Part shown: in pieces, positions 1 through 8,325 of the stretch
Numbering within the stretch: the first letter of the stretch is position 1
Layout of the letters: every line of letters begins with the position of its first letter
Assembly (NCBI GenBank): GCA_964511665.1
Contig: CAZEHA010000012.1
Location: 1-64,000 of the forward strand
Direction: 5' to 3'
Origin: JAGOEF01 sp964511665
GTDB taxonomy: Bacteria; Bacteroidota; Bacteroidia; Bacteroidales; ML635J-15
DNA: 64,000 bases
Notes under the pieces: generated by a model
Seen by the model: only the letters and a program-made list of their open reading frames with translations
Told to the model about the DNA's origin: nothing
The model's database searches: none
Made by a program: the position numbers and the translations under genes

Positions 1-758
1 TGGAGGTGGGTAATATTGGAGGTATTGCTTTGGTACATTTTCCTGCCTATTTCATAGTTATTCTTATAGGCGTATTGCAAACCATGGTGCGATATGCCAA
101 TGCAAAGGCCGAAACCGAGTTTAACCGTTCCGAAACACTGTTGAGGAATATTTTACCCGAATCGATTGTGGAAAGACTTAAGAAAAGTCCGTCGATTATT
201 GCCGATAAGTATGATAATACCACAGTGCTTTTTGCCGACGTAGCCAATTTCACACCTTTTGCCGAAAAATCATCGCCCGAAGAAGTGGTAGCTTTTTTGA
301 ATGAGATATTCACCCGTTTCGATGCGCTCATCGAAAAGTATCATGTCGAAAAAATTAAAACCATTGGCGATGCCTATATGGTAGTGTGCGGAGCACCTGA
401 TGCCAATACCCGGCATGCAGAGATTATTGCTTCGCTGGCATTAGAAATGATGACGGAAGCATCGAAAATAGATAGAAAAAACACCGATGGGGTCAGTATT
501 CGAATGGGAATTCATTCGGGGCCGCTTGTGGCCGGCGTTATCGGAAATAAAAAGTTTGCCTACGATGTGTGGGGCGACACGGTAAATACGGCCAGCCGAA
601 TGGAATCGAATGGTGTGCCGGGTAAAATTCAGATTTCGGAAGCGACCTATCTGCTATTAAACCATAACTTTGTAACTAGTTATCGCGGCGAAATCGACAT
701 AAAGGGTAAGGGAAGCATGAAAGTTTATTTCCTCGAATCGGTGAAACACAGCTTATAG
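1..758 (+). CDS. class III adenylate cyclase, C-terminal part (partial)
   Basis: The frame is open at the left edge, so the N-terminal part lies outside the window. What remains begins with a short hydrophobic stretch, then a linker helix and a class III nucleotide cyclase domain. Numbering from the GTG at 6, the two metal-binding aspartates are D78 (in FADVANFT) and D122 (in IGDAYM). The adenine-selecting pair K118 and D187 and the transition-state residues N194 and R198 are all present, so the protein should make cAMP and looks catalytically complete. Cyclases of this kind usually carry an N-terminal sensor and membrane part. A 118-bp gap with a candidate promoter separates it from the kinase genes, so it is probably a separate unit, though a regulatory link is possible. 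Confidence 0.9.
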   Translation, partial: EVGNIGGIALVHFPAYFIVILIGVLQTMVRYANAKAETEFNRSETLLRNILPESIVERLKKSPSIIADKYDNTTVLFADVANFTPFAEKSSPEEVVAFLNEIFTRFDALIEKYHVEKIKTIGDAYMVVCGAPDANTRHAEIIASLALEMMTEASKIDRKNTDGVSIRMGIHSGPLVAGVIGNKKFAYDVWGDTVNTASRMESNGVPGKIQISEATYLLLNHNFVTSYRGEIDIKGKGSMKVYFLESVKHSL

Positions 759-834
759 AAACCAATAGAGGTTTTGCATATTGGGTTAACGAAAAAATCA
801 CTGATAATATCTAGTTACGGGTTTGTTTTTTTCT

Positions 835-842
835 TATTTTTG
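835..842 (+). promoter_or_regulatory. candidate -7 box before the first kinase gene
   Basis: TATTTTTG matches the Bacteroidota -7 consensus TAnnTTTG and lies 34 nt before the kinase ATG. A clear TTTG at the usual -33 spacing is not seen, so the call rests on the -7 box and position. Confidence 0.4.
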
Positions 843-876
843 AAAACTAACCCTTGTTCTCGAAAACAAATATGGT

Positions 877-3063
877 ATGGAAAACGCCGTTATCTACACC
901 TACAATGACGACAGTATGCCGCAACAATTTCTTTCGGTGGGCAGCCTTTTTGTTGTTGGTAATTTTCAATATACAATTCAATCACTCATCTCCTCCGGCA
1001 CCGGCGAAGCCACTGTTTACAAAATAGCCGACAATGCAGGAAAAACTTTTGCCCTGAAACTGTATTACGAATTCCGGTTCGGTGAAGATGAGCCCAACGG
1101 AATTGCCCTGCAGCGCATACGGCAGCTCAACGATGCCGATATACTGAAACTGTACGACTTCGGAGTAGGTGCCGACAAGTATTTAGGAAAGTATTGCTAC
1201 GAAATATCGGAATTTGCCGAAGGGGGCAATTTGTTGCAGGTAGAGAATTTCATGCAAAAATACACCGCTGATTTTATTGAAAAGGAGATTGTGCCGCAAA
1301 TCTATCTGGCGCTAATCAAATTGCACGAATACAAAATTTACCACTGCGACCTGAAACCGCAGAATATTCTTTACCTCGATGCCGCCCAAACCAATCTGGT
1401 AATAGGCGATTACGGTTCGGCCAAAGCCTACGACATGCAAAGCGAAAAAGACCTGCGCCGCTCAAAAATAGTGAAAGGCACCGAAGCCTATCTGGCACCC
1501 GAGCAAGCCAGAGGCATTACTTCCGAAAAAAACGATTACTACTCGTTTGGTATGATATTGCTGCATTTGCTTTATCCCGGGCAACTATGCGACGATGGCT
1601 GCTTCGATGTAATTGATAGGGATAAGTTTTCGCATATTGTCGAACGACAGTACAATGCAGAGCCGATAATTGAATATAAACCGAAATTCGAAAGAATAAA
1701 CGATTTAATTCAAGGTTTAACAAATGCATATCAGCACGAAAGATGGGGTAAAAATGAAGTTTGCGAATGGATAAATGGGAAACAAATCTCTGTTATTCGC
1801 AATTCCGCTTGTCTCCAATTAGGAGTACATGCAATAGTAATAAACGGACAAAAACTTAACAATACCGTTGAGCTTGCTGATTATATCGAGAGCAGTAGCA
1901 ATTTTCATAAAGAATGCATACGAAACCAGGAAAACAGTACCGCAATTAAAACATTTTTAATTGAAACCTCAGGTATTGCAACGAAAAACAAGTTTTTAGA
2001 AATCATAAACTGTTATTCTAAGTATGGTGAACGATATGTGCAGCTGGCACAGGTTTTCTTTCTAGATGTAAGAAGAAGAGTAAAAATATATCATCAAGAA
2101 TTTGATTTGTGGGACGATTTTAATAAGATATTCGAAACGAGTAAAAGTATATTTGAAAAAATTAAATCAATTCAGAATAAAGAAGAAAGAGATAATTCAT
2201 TTTTTCGTCTGGAATTAGCATTCGAAAACTTGTCAAATCAGCAAGACTTAGATTTAAGTGATGAAATACATAAAATCTATAATTCATTATTTCAAATGGT
2301 AGAATCTCTGAAACAATTTCCTTTTACTCCTAAAACAGAATTAGGTATTTTGTGTTTTGAGGAGTTTAAACAAAAGGAGAAGCAGCAAAAGTTTTTAGAA
2401 AAGGAAATTTTGGAAAATGATATCTTTGAAAAAACCGGAATAGAAATGGTTTTTGTTGAAGCTGGCAATTACCGTATAGGTAGAGAGGAAGACAACCCTG
2501 AGTTTATGCTAACGAAAAACATAATGGACGTAAAGCTCCATGCTTATTATATTGGTAAATATCCTGTTACAGTTGCCCTGTGGAACAGAGTAATGAAAAA
2601 CAATCAAATATGTAATAAAAACGATATGGAACCAGTAGTAAATGTTAATATCAAAGCAATAAATACTTTTATTAACTCTTTGAATAATAGGCTGAGAATG
2701 AAGTTTAGATTGCCATCGGAATGGGAATGGGAAGTAGCTGCACGAGGAGGTTTTTGTTCAAATAATTTTAAATATAGTGGTAGCAATAATATTGATGATG
2801 TAGCATGGTATGAGGCAAACAGTGACAATAAAGTCCATACGGTCGGGCAAAAAAAACCAAATGAAATGGGAATTTATGATATGAGTGGAAATGTTTCAGA
2901 GATATGTGCAGGTTTCTATTACAATAAATCTGACAATATGAAGTATATCTATTGCAGAGGCGGAAATGCATTTTGGGGCGAACACTACTGCAAGGTGTAT
3001 GAAGCACTCTGTATAAGCGAAAACGATGCTAGCTCATGGTGCGGATTCAGGCTGGCTCTATAA
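877..3063 (+). CDS. Ser/Thr protein kinase with C-terminal FGE/sulfatase-modifying-like domain (kinase 1)
   Basis: 728 aa. The eukaryotic-like kinase domain covers about residues 30-300: glycine-rich loop 41-49, ATP-anchoring K61, catalytic loop H156-C157-D158 with K160 and N163, D178-Y179-G180 in place of DFG, and APE at 207-209. About 310-505 is a helical region also found in the two following kinases. About 521-728 is a formylglycine-generating-enzyme-like (C-type-lectin-fold) domain with the signatures FRLPSEWEWE, GIYDMSGNVSE and GFRLAL. By eye, the first of the two catalytic cysteines of true formylglycine-generating enzymes is replaced by Trp and only the second is kept, so I infer a binding module rather than an oxidase. 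No signal peptide or membrane segment is visible, so it is probably cytosolic. The 3' half is visibly more AT-rich than the kinase part, which suggests module exchange. Confidence 0.88.
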   Translation: MENAVIYTYNDDSMPQQFLSVGSLFVVGNFQYTIQSLISSGTGEATVYKIADNAGKTFALKLYYEFRFGEDEPNGIALQRIRQLNDADILKLYDFGVGADKYLGKYCYEISEFAEGGNLLQVENFMQKYTADFIEKEIVPQIYLALIKLHEYKIYHCDLKPQNILYLDAAQTNLVIGDYGSAKAYDMQSEKDLRRSKIVKGTEAYLAPEQARGITSEKNDYYSFGMILLHLLYPGQLCDDGCFDVIDRDKFSHIVERQYNAEPIIEYKPKFERINDLIQGLTNAYQHERWGKNEVCEWINGKQISVIRNSACLQLGVHAIVINGQKLNNTVELADYIESSSNFHKECIRNQENSTAIKTFLIETSGIATKNKFLEIINCYSKYGERYVQLAQVFFLDVRRRVKIYHQEFDLWDDFNKIFETSKSIFEKIKSIQNKEERDNSFFRLELAFENLSNQQDLDLSDEIHKIYNSLFQMVESLKQFPFTPKTELGILCFEEFKQKEKQQKFLEKEILENDIFEKTGIEMVFVEAGNYRIGREEDNPEFMLTKNIMDVKLHAYYIGKYPVTVALWNRVMKNNQICNKNDMEPVVNVNIKAINTFINSLNNRLRMKFRLPSEWEWEVAARGGFCSNNFKYSGSNNIDDVAWYEANSDNKVHTVGQKKPNEMGIYDMSGNVSEICAGFYYNKSDNMKYIYCRGGNAFWGEHYCKVYEALCISENDASSWCGFRLAL
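1093..1392 (+). repeat. 300-bp perfect direct repeat, copy A (kinase core)
   Basis: This stretch is identical base for base to 3392-3691 (offset 2299). It encodes the kinase core from just after the glycine loop to just before the DYG motif. Near-identity continues on both sides for a few hundred bases and then fades into much more divergent sequence. Confidence 0.92.
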
Positions 3064-3127
3064 TATAACCCCAATGATATTTGCCCTATTCTAAATTAAA
3101 ATCTTAAAAACATGTAATACTTCCAAA

Positions 3128-5974
3128 ATGACCCAATCAAACAAAACCAATCTCTACACTTCATCCAACGAAGACAAAACCAGTCTGTACGCACCGGCAG
3201 AAAGCAATAATGGTGGTTTGCATCAGGGTATCAACATAGGTGACACTATTGTACTCCGAAACAATACCTATACCATTCAATCACTCATCTCCTCCGGCAC
3301 CGGCGAAGCCAACGTGTATAAAATAACCGACAATACTGGAAAACCCTTTGCGCTGAAACTGTATTACGAATTCCGGTTCGGTGATGATGAACCCAACGGA
3401 ATTGCCCTGCAGCGCATACGGCAGCTCAACGATGCCGATATACTGAAACTGTACGACTTCGGAGTAGGTGCCGACAAGTATTTAGGAAAGTATTGCTACG
3501 AAATATCGGAATTTGCCGAAGGGGGCAATTTGTTGCAGGTAGAGAATTTCATGCAAAAATACACCGCTGATTTTATTGAAAAGGAGATTGTGCCGCAAAT
3601 CTATCTGGCGCTAATCAAATTGCACGAATACAAAATTTACCACTGCGACCTGAAACCGCAGAATATTCTTTACCTCGATGCCGCCCAAACCGATCTGGTA
3701 ATAGGCGATTACGGTTCGGCCAAAGCCTACGACATGCAGAGCGAAAAAGACCTGCGCCGCTCAAAAATCATAAAAGGCACCGAAGCCTATCTGGCACCCG
3801 AGCAAGCTCGTGGAATTACTTCCGAAAAAAACGATTACTACTCGTTTGGCATGATACTGCTGCACCTGCTGTATCCCGAGCAACTATGCGACGAAAACAA
3901 CTACAGCCTGATCGACCGAGATAAATTTGCCGGAATAGTTGAACGTCAATATGGTGCCGAACCGATAATCAGTTTCGACTTGCAGTTCGAAAGGCTCAAT
4001 CAACTGATTGGCGGATTGACGATGGCGTATCACAATAATCGTTGGGGAAAGAAAGAAGTATTCGCATGGATTTCGAAAAAGAATAAGCCTTCCGTTTCGT
4101 TTGATCGCGATGTGAACACTGATGACAATGCGATTCGGGTCGGAAATATAATCATAAATTCTATCGACGGGCTTGCTGCGTATATTATTGATGATGATAA
4201 TTTTTACGAAAACCTCTTCGAAGACAATGACAGGTTTACAACATTGAAAACATGGTTTATTCACAATTACGATATTGCTTACAAAAACACATTTTCGAAT
4301 TTGGTTGTGTATTACCAACATAAGGGACGCAAATACTTGCGCGAAGCCTTATATAGGTTTCTGAAACCCGAAAGGCCGGTAGTGGTAAACAATGAGAGTT
4401 TCTTACTGTGGCAACAAGACGATGCGGTTCAGTTTGAACAGAAATTTATGCGAGTATTAACTTTGGTGCAGTCACTTTCCGATCTCGAAAAAAAAGCGTT
4501 TTATGAATTTCAAATGGAGTTTGCTGCGAGGCAGGTGAGCTTATTTCATGAAGCAGACCAAGTGCGGCATTGCGCCAAAAATGTTTTGCAGAATTATTAC
4601 GATAAACTTGGTTTGACTTATCAGGAGCCCGAAAAGTTGATAACACTGATTACACACCTGCCAAAGGAGACCTCTGAAGTTGCTGAAAACACCGTGGCCG
4701 AGGCTGAATTGCCCGAAGATGCCGATATTATCGAAGATGCCTATATTGAACCGGAGGCAGATGAAACATTGGCTCGTCAATATAATGCGATACGTATTGT
4801 TGAATCAGAAAGTAAAGGAATTAAGTACTATGGCCACTGTTCAGCATTGGCCGGAAGCAACTGGGAAAATGCCTGGTATTTTTACTTTTTCTATACTGAA
4901 AAGGAATCCAAGAAATTTAAACGAGAAGTTATTTTAAGTGATCTACAAAGTTATTTGTGGGCAAAGGGCTTTGATTTCGAAAAAATTGAACATTATGCAC
5001 GACATATGTATAATTCGAATGCTACTCGCAAATTATTGAAAAATGATTCTTTTAGCGAAAAAGGATTTGTAAAGCCCGAAAATTGGGCATCGTATGATAA
5101 AACCGAAATATATTATTTCGAAAACGGTTTTTATATTCCCATAGGTGTAGATAATCTCAATCTTATTCAACAAAAAGTAATGCTTCTGACTTTGTATGTA
5201 GTATATCCCTTAGATTACCAGATAAATCCTACAAAACACATTCATGACAACGCAATACTTGGAAAAAAAGGACTAAAAAAAACTGATGAAGATCTTTTTA
5301 CGCTTATACCCGATAATCCCGATAAGAACGAGAGCGAAACATATAATGTTAAGCAATACTTTGGCAAAGGCGAATACGAAATGGTGCTGTCAATTGTTAA
5401 TGCATATAAATCGTTGGCAGCATACGCCCATGGCAATCATGATTCAGACTTAAAACGCTGCAATGTTGAAACAGCATTGCTTGGCTATTACCTGTTTTTT
5501 AAATATACACGAACTGATAGCCAACGAATACTGAACCCTAAGTTTTCGATAGAAGCATACAATAATAACATATCGAAATTATTGACAAATACGCAAACAA
5601 ATTGTCGTGAAGATGAAGAAATAATTGTTAAAAATAGGATTGATTCGCACTATCGGCAAATGAAAAATATGGGCTGGGAGATACGCCGAAATGTAGCTTT
5701 TCAGAATAACATCAACGTTGATTTGGTAACATATTTCAACTCGGGGCCTTGCTATTTAGCTTACTCGGTAATGGACTGTGTGAGCGATGCTTTGTTTGCA
5801 AAATCGTTTGCCAAGCTATTGACCATTTACAACCAATACAGCAGCATACGATACTTTGGAATATTAGATGTTCAAATGAATGAGTGGCTCTTGTTTGGAG
5901 ATTACTATTATCAGAACCATGGTAACTACTACCTCGAAATGAAAGATAAATACCCTTTAGGTAAGTTGCCCTGA
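3128..5974 (+). CDS. Ser/Thr protein kinase with K-T-x-x-Y repeat tail and large unknown C-terminal region (kinase 2)
   Basis: 948 aa. A polar tail (residues 1-35) holds two repeats, NKTNLY at 5-10 and DKTSLY at 16-21. The kinase domain follows: glycine loop about 56-64, K77, H172-C173-D174, N179, D194-Y195-G196 and APE at 223-225. It is almost identical to that of kinase 1. About 340-530 corresponds to the post-kinase helical region of kinases 1 and 3. An acidic linker near 545-570 leads into about 370 residues that I do not recognise. No signal peptide or clear membrane helix is seen. The HCD and DYG forms of the HRD and DFG motifs keep the catalytic aspartates, so activity is expected. The distinct C-termini of the three kinases suggest different partners or inputs around a common catalytic core. 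Confidence 0.87.
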   Translation: MTQSNKTNLYTSSNEDKTSLYAPAESNNGGLHQGINIGDTIVLRNNTYTIQSLISSGTGEANVYKITDNTGKPFALKLYYEFRFGDDEPNGIALQRIRQLNDADILKLYDFGVGADKYLGKYCYEISEFAEGGNLLQVENFMQKYTADFIEKEIVPQIYLALIKLHEYKIYHCDLKPQNILYLDAAQTDLVIGDYGSAKAYDMQSEKDLRRSKIIKGTEAYLAPEQARGITSEKNDYYSFGMILLHLLYPEQLCDENNYSLIDRDKFAGIVERQYGAEPIISFDLQFERLNQLIGGLTMAYHNNRWGKKEVFAWISKKNKPSVSFDRDVNTDDNAIRVGNIIINSIDGLAAYIIDDDNFYENLFEDNDRFTTLKTWFIHNYDIAYKNTFSNLVVYYQHKGRKYLREALYRFLKPERPVVVNNESFLLWQQDDAVQFEQKFMRVLTLVQSLSDLEKKAFYEFQMEFAARQVSLFHEADQVRHCAKNVLQNYYDKLGLTYQEPEKLITLITHLPKETSEVAENTVAEAELPEDADIIEDAYIEPEADETLARQYNAIRIVESESKGIKYYGHCSALAGSNWENAWYFYFFYTEKESKKFKREVILSDLQSYLWAKGFDFEKIEHYARHMYNSNATRKLLKNDSFSEKGFVKPENWASYDKTEIYYFENGFYIPIGVDNLNLIQQKVMLLTLYVVYPLDYQINPTKHIHDNAILGKKGLKKTDEDLFTLIPDNPDKNESETYNVKQYFGKGEYEMVLSIVNAYKSLAAYAHGNHDSDLKRCNVETALLGYYLFFKYTRTDSQRILNPKFSIEAYNNNISKLLTNTQTNCREDEEIIVKNRIDSHYRQMKNMGWEIRRNVAFQNNINVDLVTYFNSGPCYLAYSVMDCVSDALFAKSFAKLLTIYNQYSSIRYFGILDVQMNEWLLFGDYYYQNHGNYYLEMKDKYPLGKLP
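3392..3691 (+). repeat. 300-bp perfect direct repeat, copy B (kinase core)
   Basis: Identical to 1093-1392. The flanking differences are mostly synonymous, while the downstream parts of the two kinase genes are strongly diverged. This points to recent gene conversion or a recent modular duplication. Confidence 0.92.
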
Positions 5975-5998
5975 TGTATACAATAAAGAAACAACAGC

Positions 5999-6020
5999 CA
6001 TGAAAAATTGTTTTTTCATG
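5999..6020. other. short perfect hairpin between kinases 2 and 3
   Basis: A 9-bp perfect inverted repeat (CATGAAAAA / TTTTTCATG) with a 4-nt loop sits 25 bp after the kinase 2 stop and 54 bp before the kinase 3 start. It is AT-rich and has no following T-run, so it is a weak terminator candidate at best. It could act in transcript processing or attenuation. Confidence 0.35.
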
Positions 6021-6073
6021 AGAGTTTGATTTTATTTATTCTAAATTTATCACGATATAAAACTCTTACCACC

Positions 6074-8317
6074 ATGAACGACAACGATAAAACCAAAACT
6101 TACGGAAATGTCAATAGCAACGACAAAACGGGGCTGTATAAATCTGATAGCGACCACGAAAATAAAACAGGTCTGTATGGTTCCGGCGATGGGTCTAAAA
6201 CCGGTGTTTACAGCGATTCATCAACAGCATCGGCAAAATTTGAACAGGGAATTGCAATAGGCGACGCACTTACAATTAACAACACAAACTACAGGGTTGT
6301 TGAAGTGATTTCGGAAGGCACCGGAGAGGCAAATGTTTTTAAGATAGAAAACGACGATAAAAAGCAGTTTGCACTGAAACTGTATTATGAATTCCGTAAT
6401 GTTTCAGAAGAGCCCAACGGCATTGCATTGGGGCGCATTCAGCAGCTCGACGACCCCGACATTCTGAAATTGATAAGTTTTGGTGTGGGAACCAATAAAT
6501 ATTTGGGAAAATACTGCTACGAAATATCGGAATTTGCGTTTGGTGGCAATCTTTTCGATGTTGAAGACTTTAGTAAGAAATACACTCCGTCTTTTATCGA
6601 ATCGGAAGTAATCCCCCAAATATACCTGGCGCTTACCAAACTGCACGAGTATAAGATTTACCACTGCGACCTGAAGCCCGGAAATATACTGTATAAAGAC
6701 AAAGAGCAAACCGACCTTATTCTTGGCGATTACGGTTCGGCTAAAGCCTACGACCTTGAGTCGGAAAAGTCGATCAGAAAATCATCCACTGTGAAAGGCA
6801 CCGAGTTTTATCTGCCGCCTGAGCAAGCCCGCGGAATAGTTTCAGAAAAAAACGACTATTATTCGTTTGGTATGGTGCTGCTTCATTTGTTATATCCTAC
6901 TGCACTTACTGCCGGAAACGATTTCGGAAAAGTGGATAACGATAAATTTGAACAAATAGTAGAACGGCAATACAGTCAGAAACCAATTGTTGATTTCAAT
7001 CCGGTTTACAAGCGTCTGAATAATCTTATAGAAGGACTCACCTTGTTAAATCATATAAATCGTTGGGGGCCGGCTGAGGTGGAACGATGGATGAATGGTG
7101 AAACCATCGATATCAGCTATTACGCAACCAAAGCCTCCGATGTTAAGCCTCTTAAACTTGGTCCGGTGGTTATAGCCGATGCAATCGAATTTACCCGTTA
7201 CCTCGAAACAAAAGCATCATGGTTCGAAGATTTGTTCGAAGACGAGGATGTGTATAAGCTTATCAAAGACTGGCTCGATAGTTATATTGGTATTCCCGAC
7301 AGAAAGCGCTTCGAGAAACTAGTTTCACTCTATCGCCCGGCCGGAAAAGCAATACTAAAAGAAGCCGTATGCATGTTTTTTGCTCCCGATAGGCCATTAA
7401 TCGTCGAAAACCAAAACTTCAATTTTACCAATACCAACAATATCAATAAATTGGTAAGCGATTTTATAGCGAAAATTGATGAAAACTACCGTTTGTTTTC
7501 TTCTGACATGCTTGCCATTTACATTTTTAAACTCGAGTTTGTTCTAAGAAGTTTGTATTATCAGTCAGATGGCAAAGATGCCATAAAGGCTGTGTTGGCA
7601 AAACTTTATACCGTATTCGACGAAACCCTAGAATTGCCCGATCAATTCGACTATAACTGTAGTTTAACAAAACATTTCAACCGAAGTAAGGGTGAGGAAA
7701 ATATATATCAGTCTTTTATTAAACTCGCATATTCATTGAACCCGGCAAGGCCTTATATCGACAATAACAACAAAGCTATTGCTGATATTGAGGAACTGGC
7801 TGTATATTATGTGAAAAACAAAGAACTTTTCGAAGATAAATATCATAAATTCGAAAGGACAGGCTTATTGCAGAAATTTGGTAATCCAAAAGTAAAAGAC
7901 GATAATCTGAAGAATTTTTGCGAATCAATTTTGCTAAAGCATTCCGAACTTCAATTGAAAATCAATTACATTTCGTTCGAAAAAATCTGTCAGGTTCACT
8001 ATTCAGTCTGCTGGGTACTCGATACCTACCTTAAAAAGCATGACGTAGATGAAGTGTTTGTTATTAAAGAAGATGACTCAAAGATTTATGCCGAAAAAAA
8101 CACGGGATCTACTACAAAAGCCCTCCAAAAGTTTATGGATGGTATTGAAAGCGACAATGGTGGGCAAGCTTTTTCTGAAGCAAGTTTGAAAGATATAAAA
8201 AACCAGTTTACAGCGGCGCATCGCAAATACTTCAGGTTGAACAATATTGTGTCGGCAGTGTCCATCGTGCTTATCGTTGGTATGCTGGTAGCCATAGTGT
8301 ATAAAATAACTGTTTGA
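6074..8317 (+). CDS. membrane-anchored Ser/Thr protein kinase with four K-T-x-x-Y repeats (kinase 3)
   Basis: 747 aa from the ATG at 6074. A longer frame from a TTG at 6008 runs through the hairpin and is rejected. The N-terminal tail carries four repeats: DKTKTY (5-10), DKTGLY (17-22), NKTGLY (30-35) and SKTGVY (41-46). The kinase domain has its glycine loop near 81-88, K102, H197-C198-D199, D219-Y220-G221 and a PPE variant of the APE motif at 248-250. The post-kinase helical region spans about 385-560. One transmembrane helix lies at the extreme C-terminus with only a few residues after it, so the kinase is tail-anchored and faces the cytosol. It is clearly diverged from kinases 1 and 2 at DNA level. 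The next gene starts 8 nt after its stop, which makes it the first member of a tight operon. Confidence 0.88.
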   Translation: MNDNDKTKTYGNVNSNDKTGLYKSDSDHENKTGLYGSGDGSKTGVYSDSSTASAKFEQGIAIGDALTINNTNYRVVEVISEGTGEANVFKIENDDKKQFALKLYYEFRNVSEEPNGIALGRIQQLDDPDILKLISFGVGTNKYLGKYCYEISEFAFGGNLFDVEDFSKKYTPSFIESEVIPQIYLALTKLHEYKIYHCDLKPGNILYKDKEQTDLILGDYGSAKAYDLESEKSIRKSSTVKGTEFYLPPEQARGIVSEKNDYYSFGMVLLHLLYPTALTAGNDFGKVDNDKFEQIVERQYSQKPIVDFNPVYKRLNNLIEGLTLLNHINRWGPAEVERWMNGETIDISYYATKASDVKPLKLGPVVIADAIEFTRYLETKASWFEDLFEDEDVYKLIKDWLDSYIGIPDRKRFEKLVSLYRPAGKAILKEAVCMFFAPDRPLIVENQNFNFTNTNNINKLVSDFIAKIDENYRLFSSDMLAIYIFKLEFVLRSLYYQSDGKDAIKAVLAKLYTVFDETLELPDQFDYNCSLTKHFNRSKGEENIYQSFIKLAYSLNPARPYIDNNNKAIADIEELAVYYVKNKELFEDKYHKFERTGLLQKFGNPKVKDDNLKNFCESILLKHSELQLKINYISFEKICQVHYSVCWVLDTYLKKHDVDEVFVIKEDDSKIYAEKNTGSTTKALQKFMDGIESDNGGQAFSEASLKDIKNQFTAAHRKYFRLNNIVSAVSIVLIVGMLVAIVYKITV

Positions 8318-8325
8318 TAATTACC

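Noticed and set aside
2437..3063. Diversity-generating retroelement target (kinase-FGE fusion)
   Set aside because: FGE-like domains are frequent targets, but no reverse transcriptase gene or template repeat is present in the window.
6008..6073. Longer start (TTG) for kinase 3
   Set aside because: It begins inside a hairpin and adds a hydrophobic segment in front of the repeat tail; the ATG at 6074 starts directly at the first repeat.
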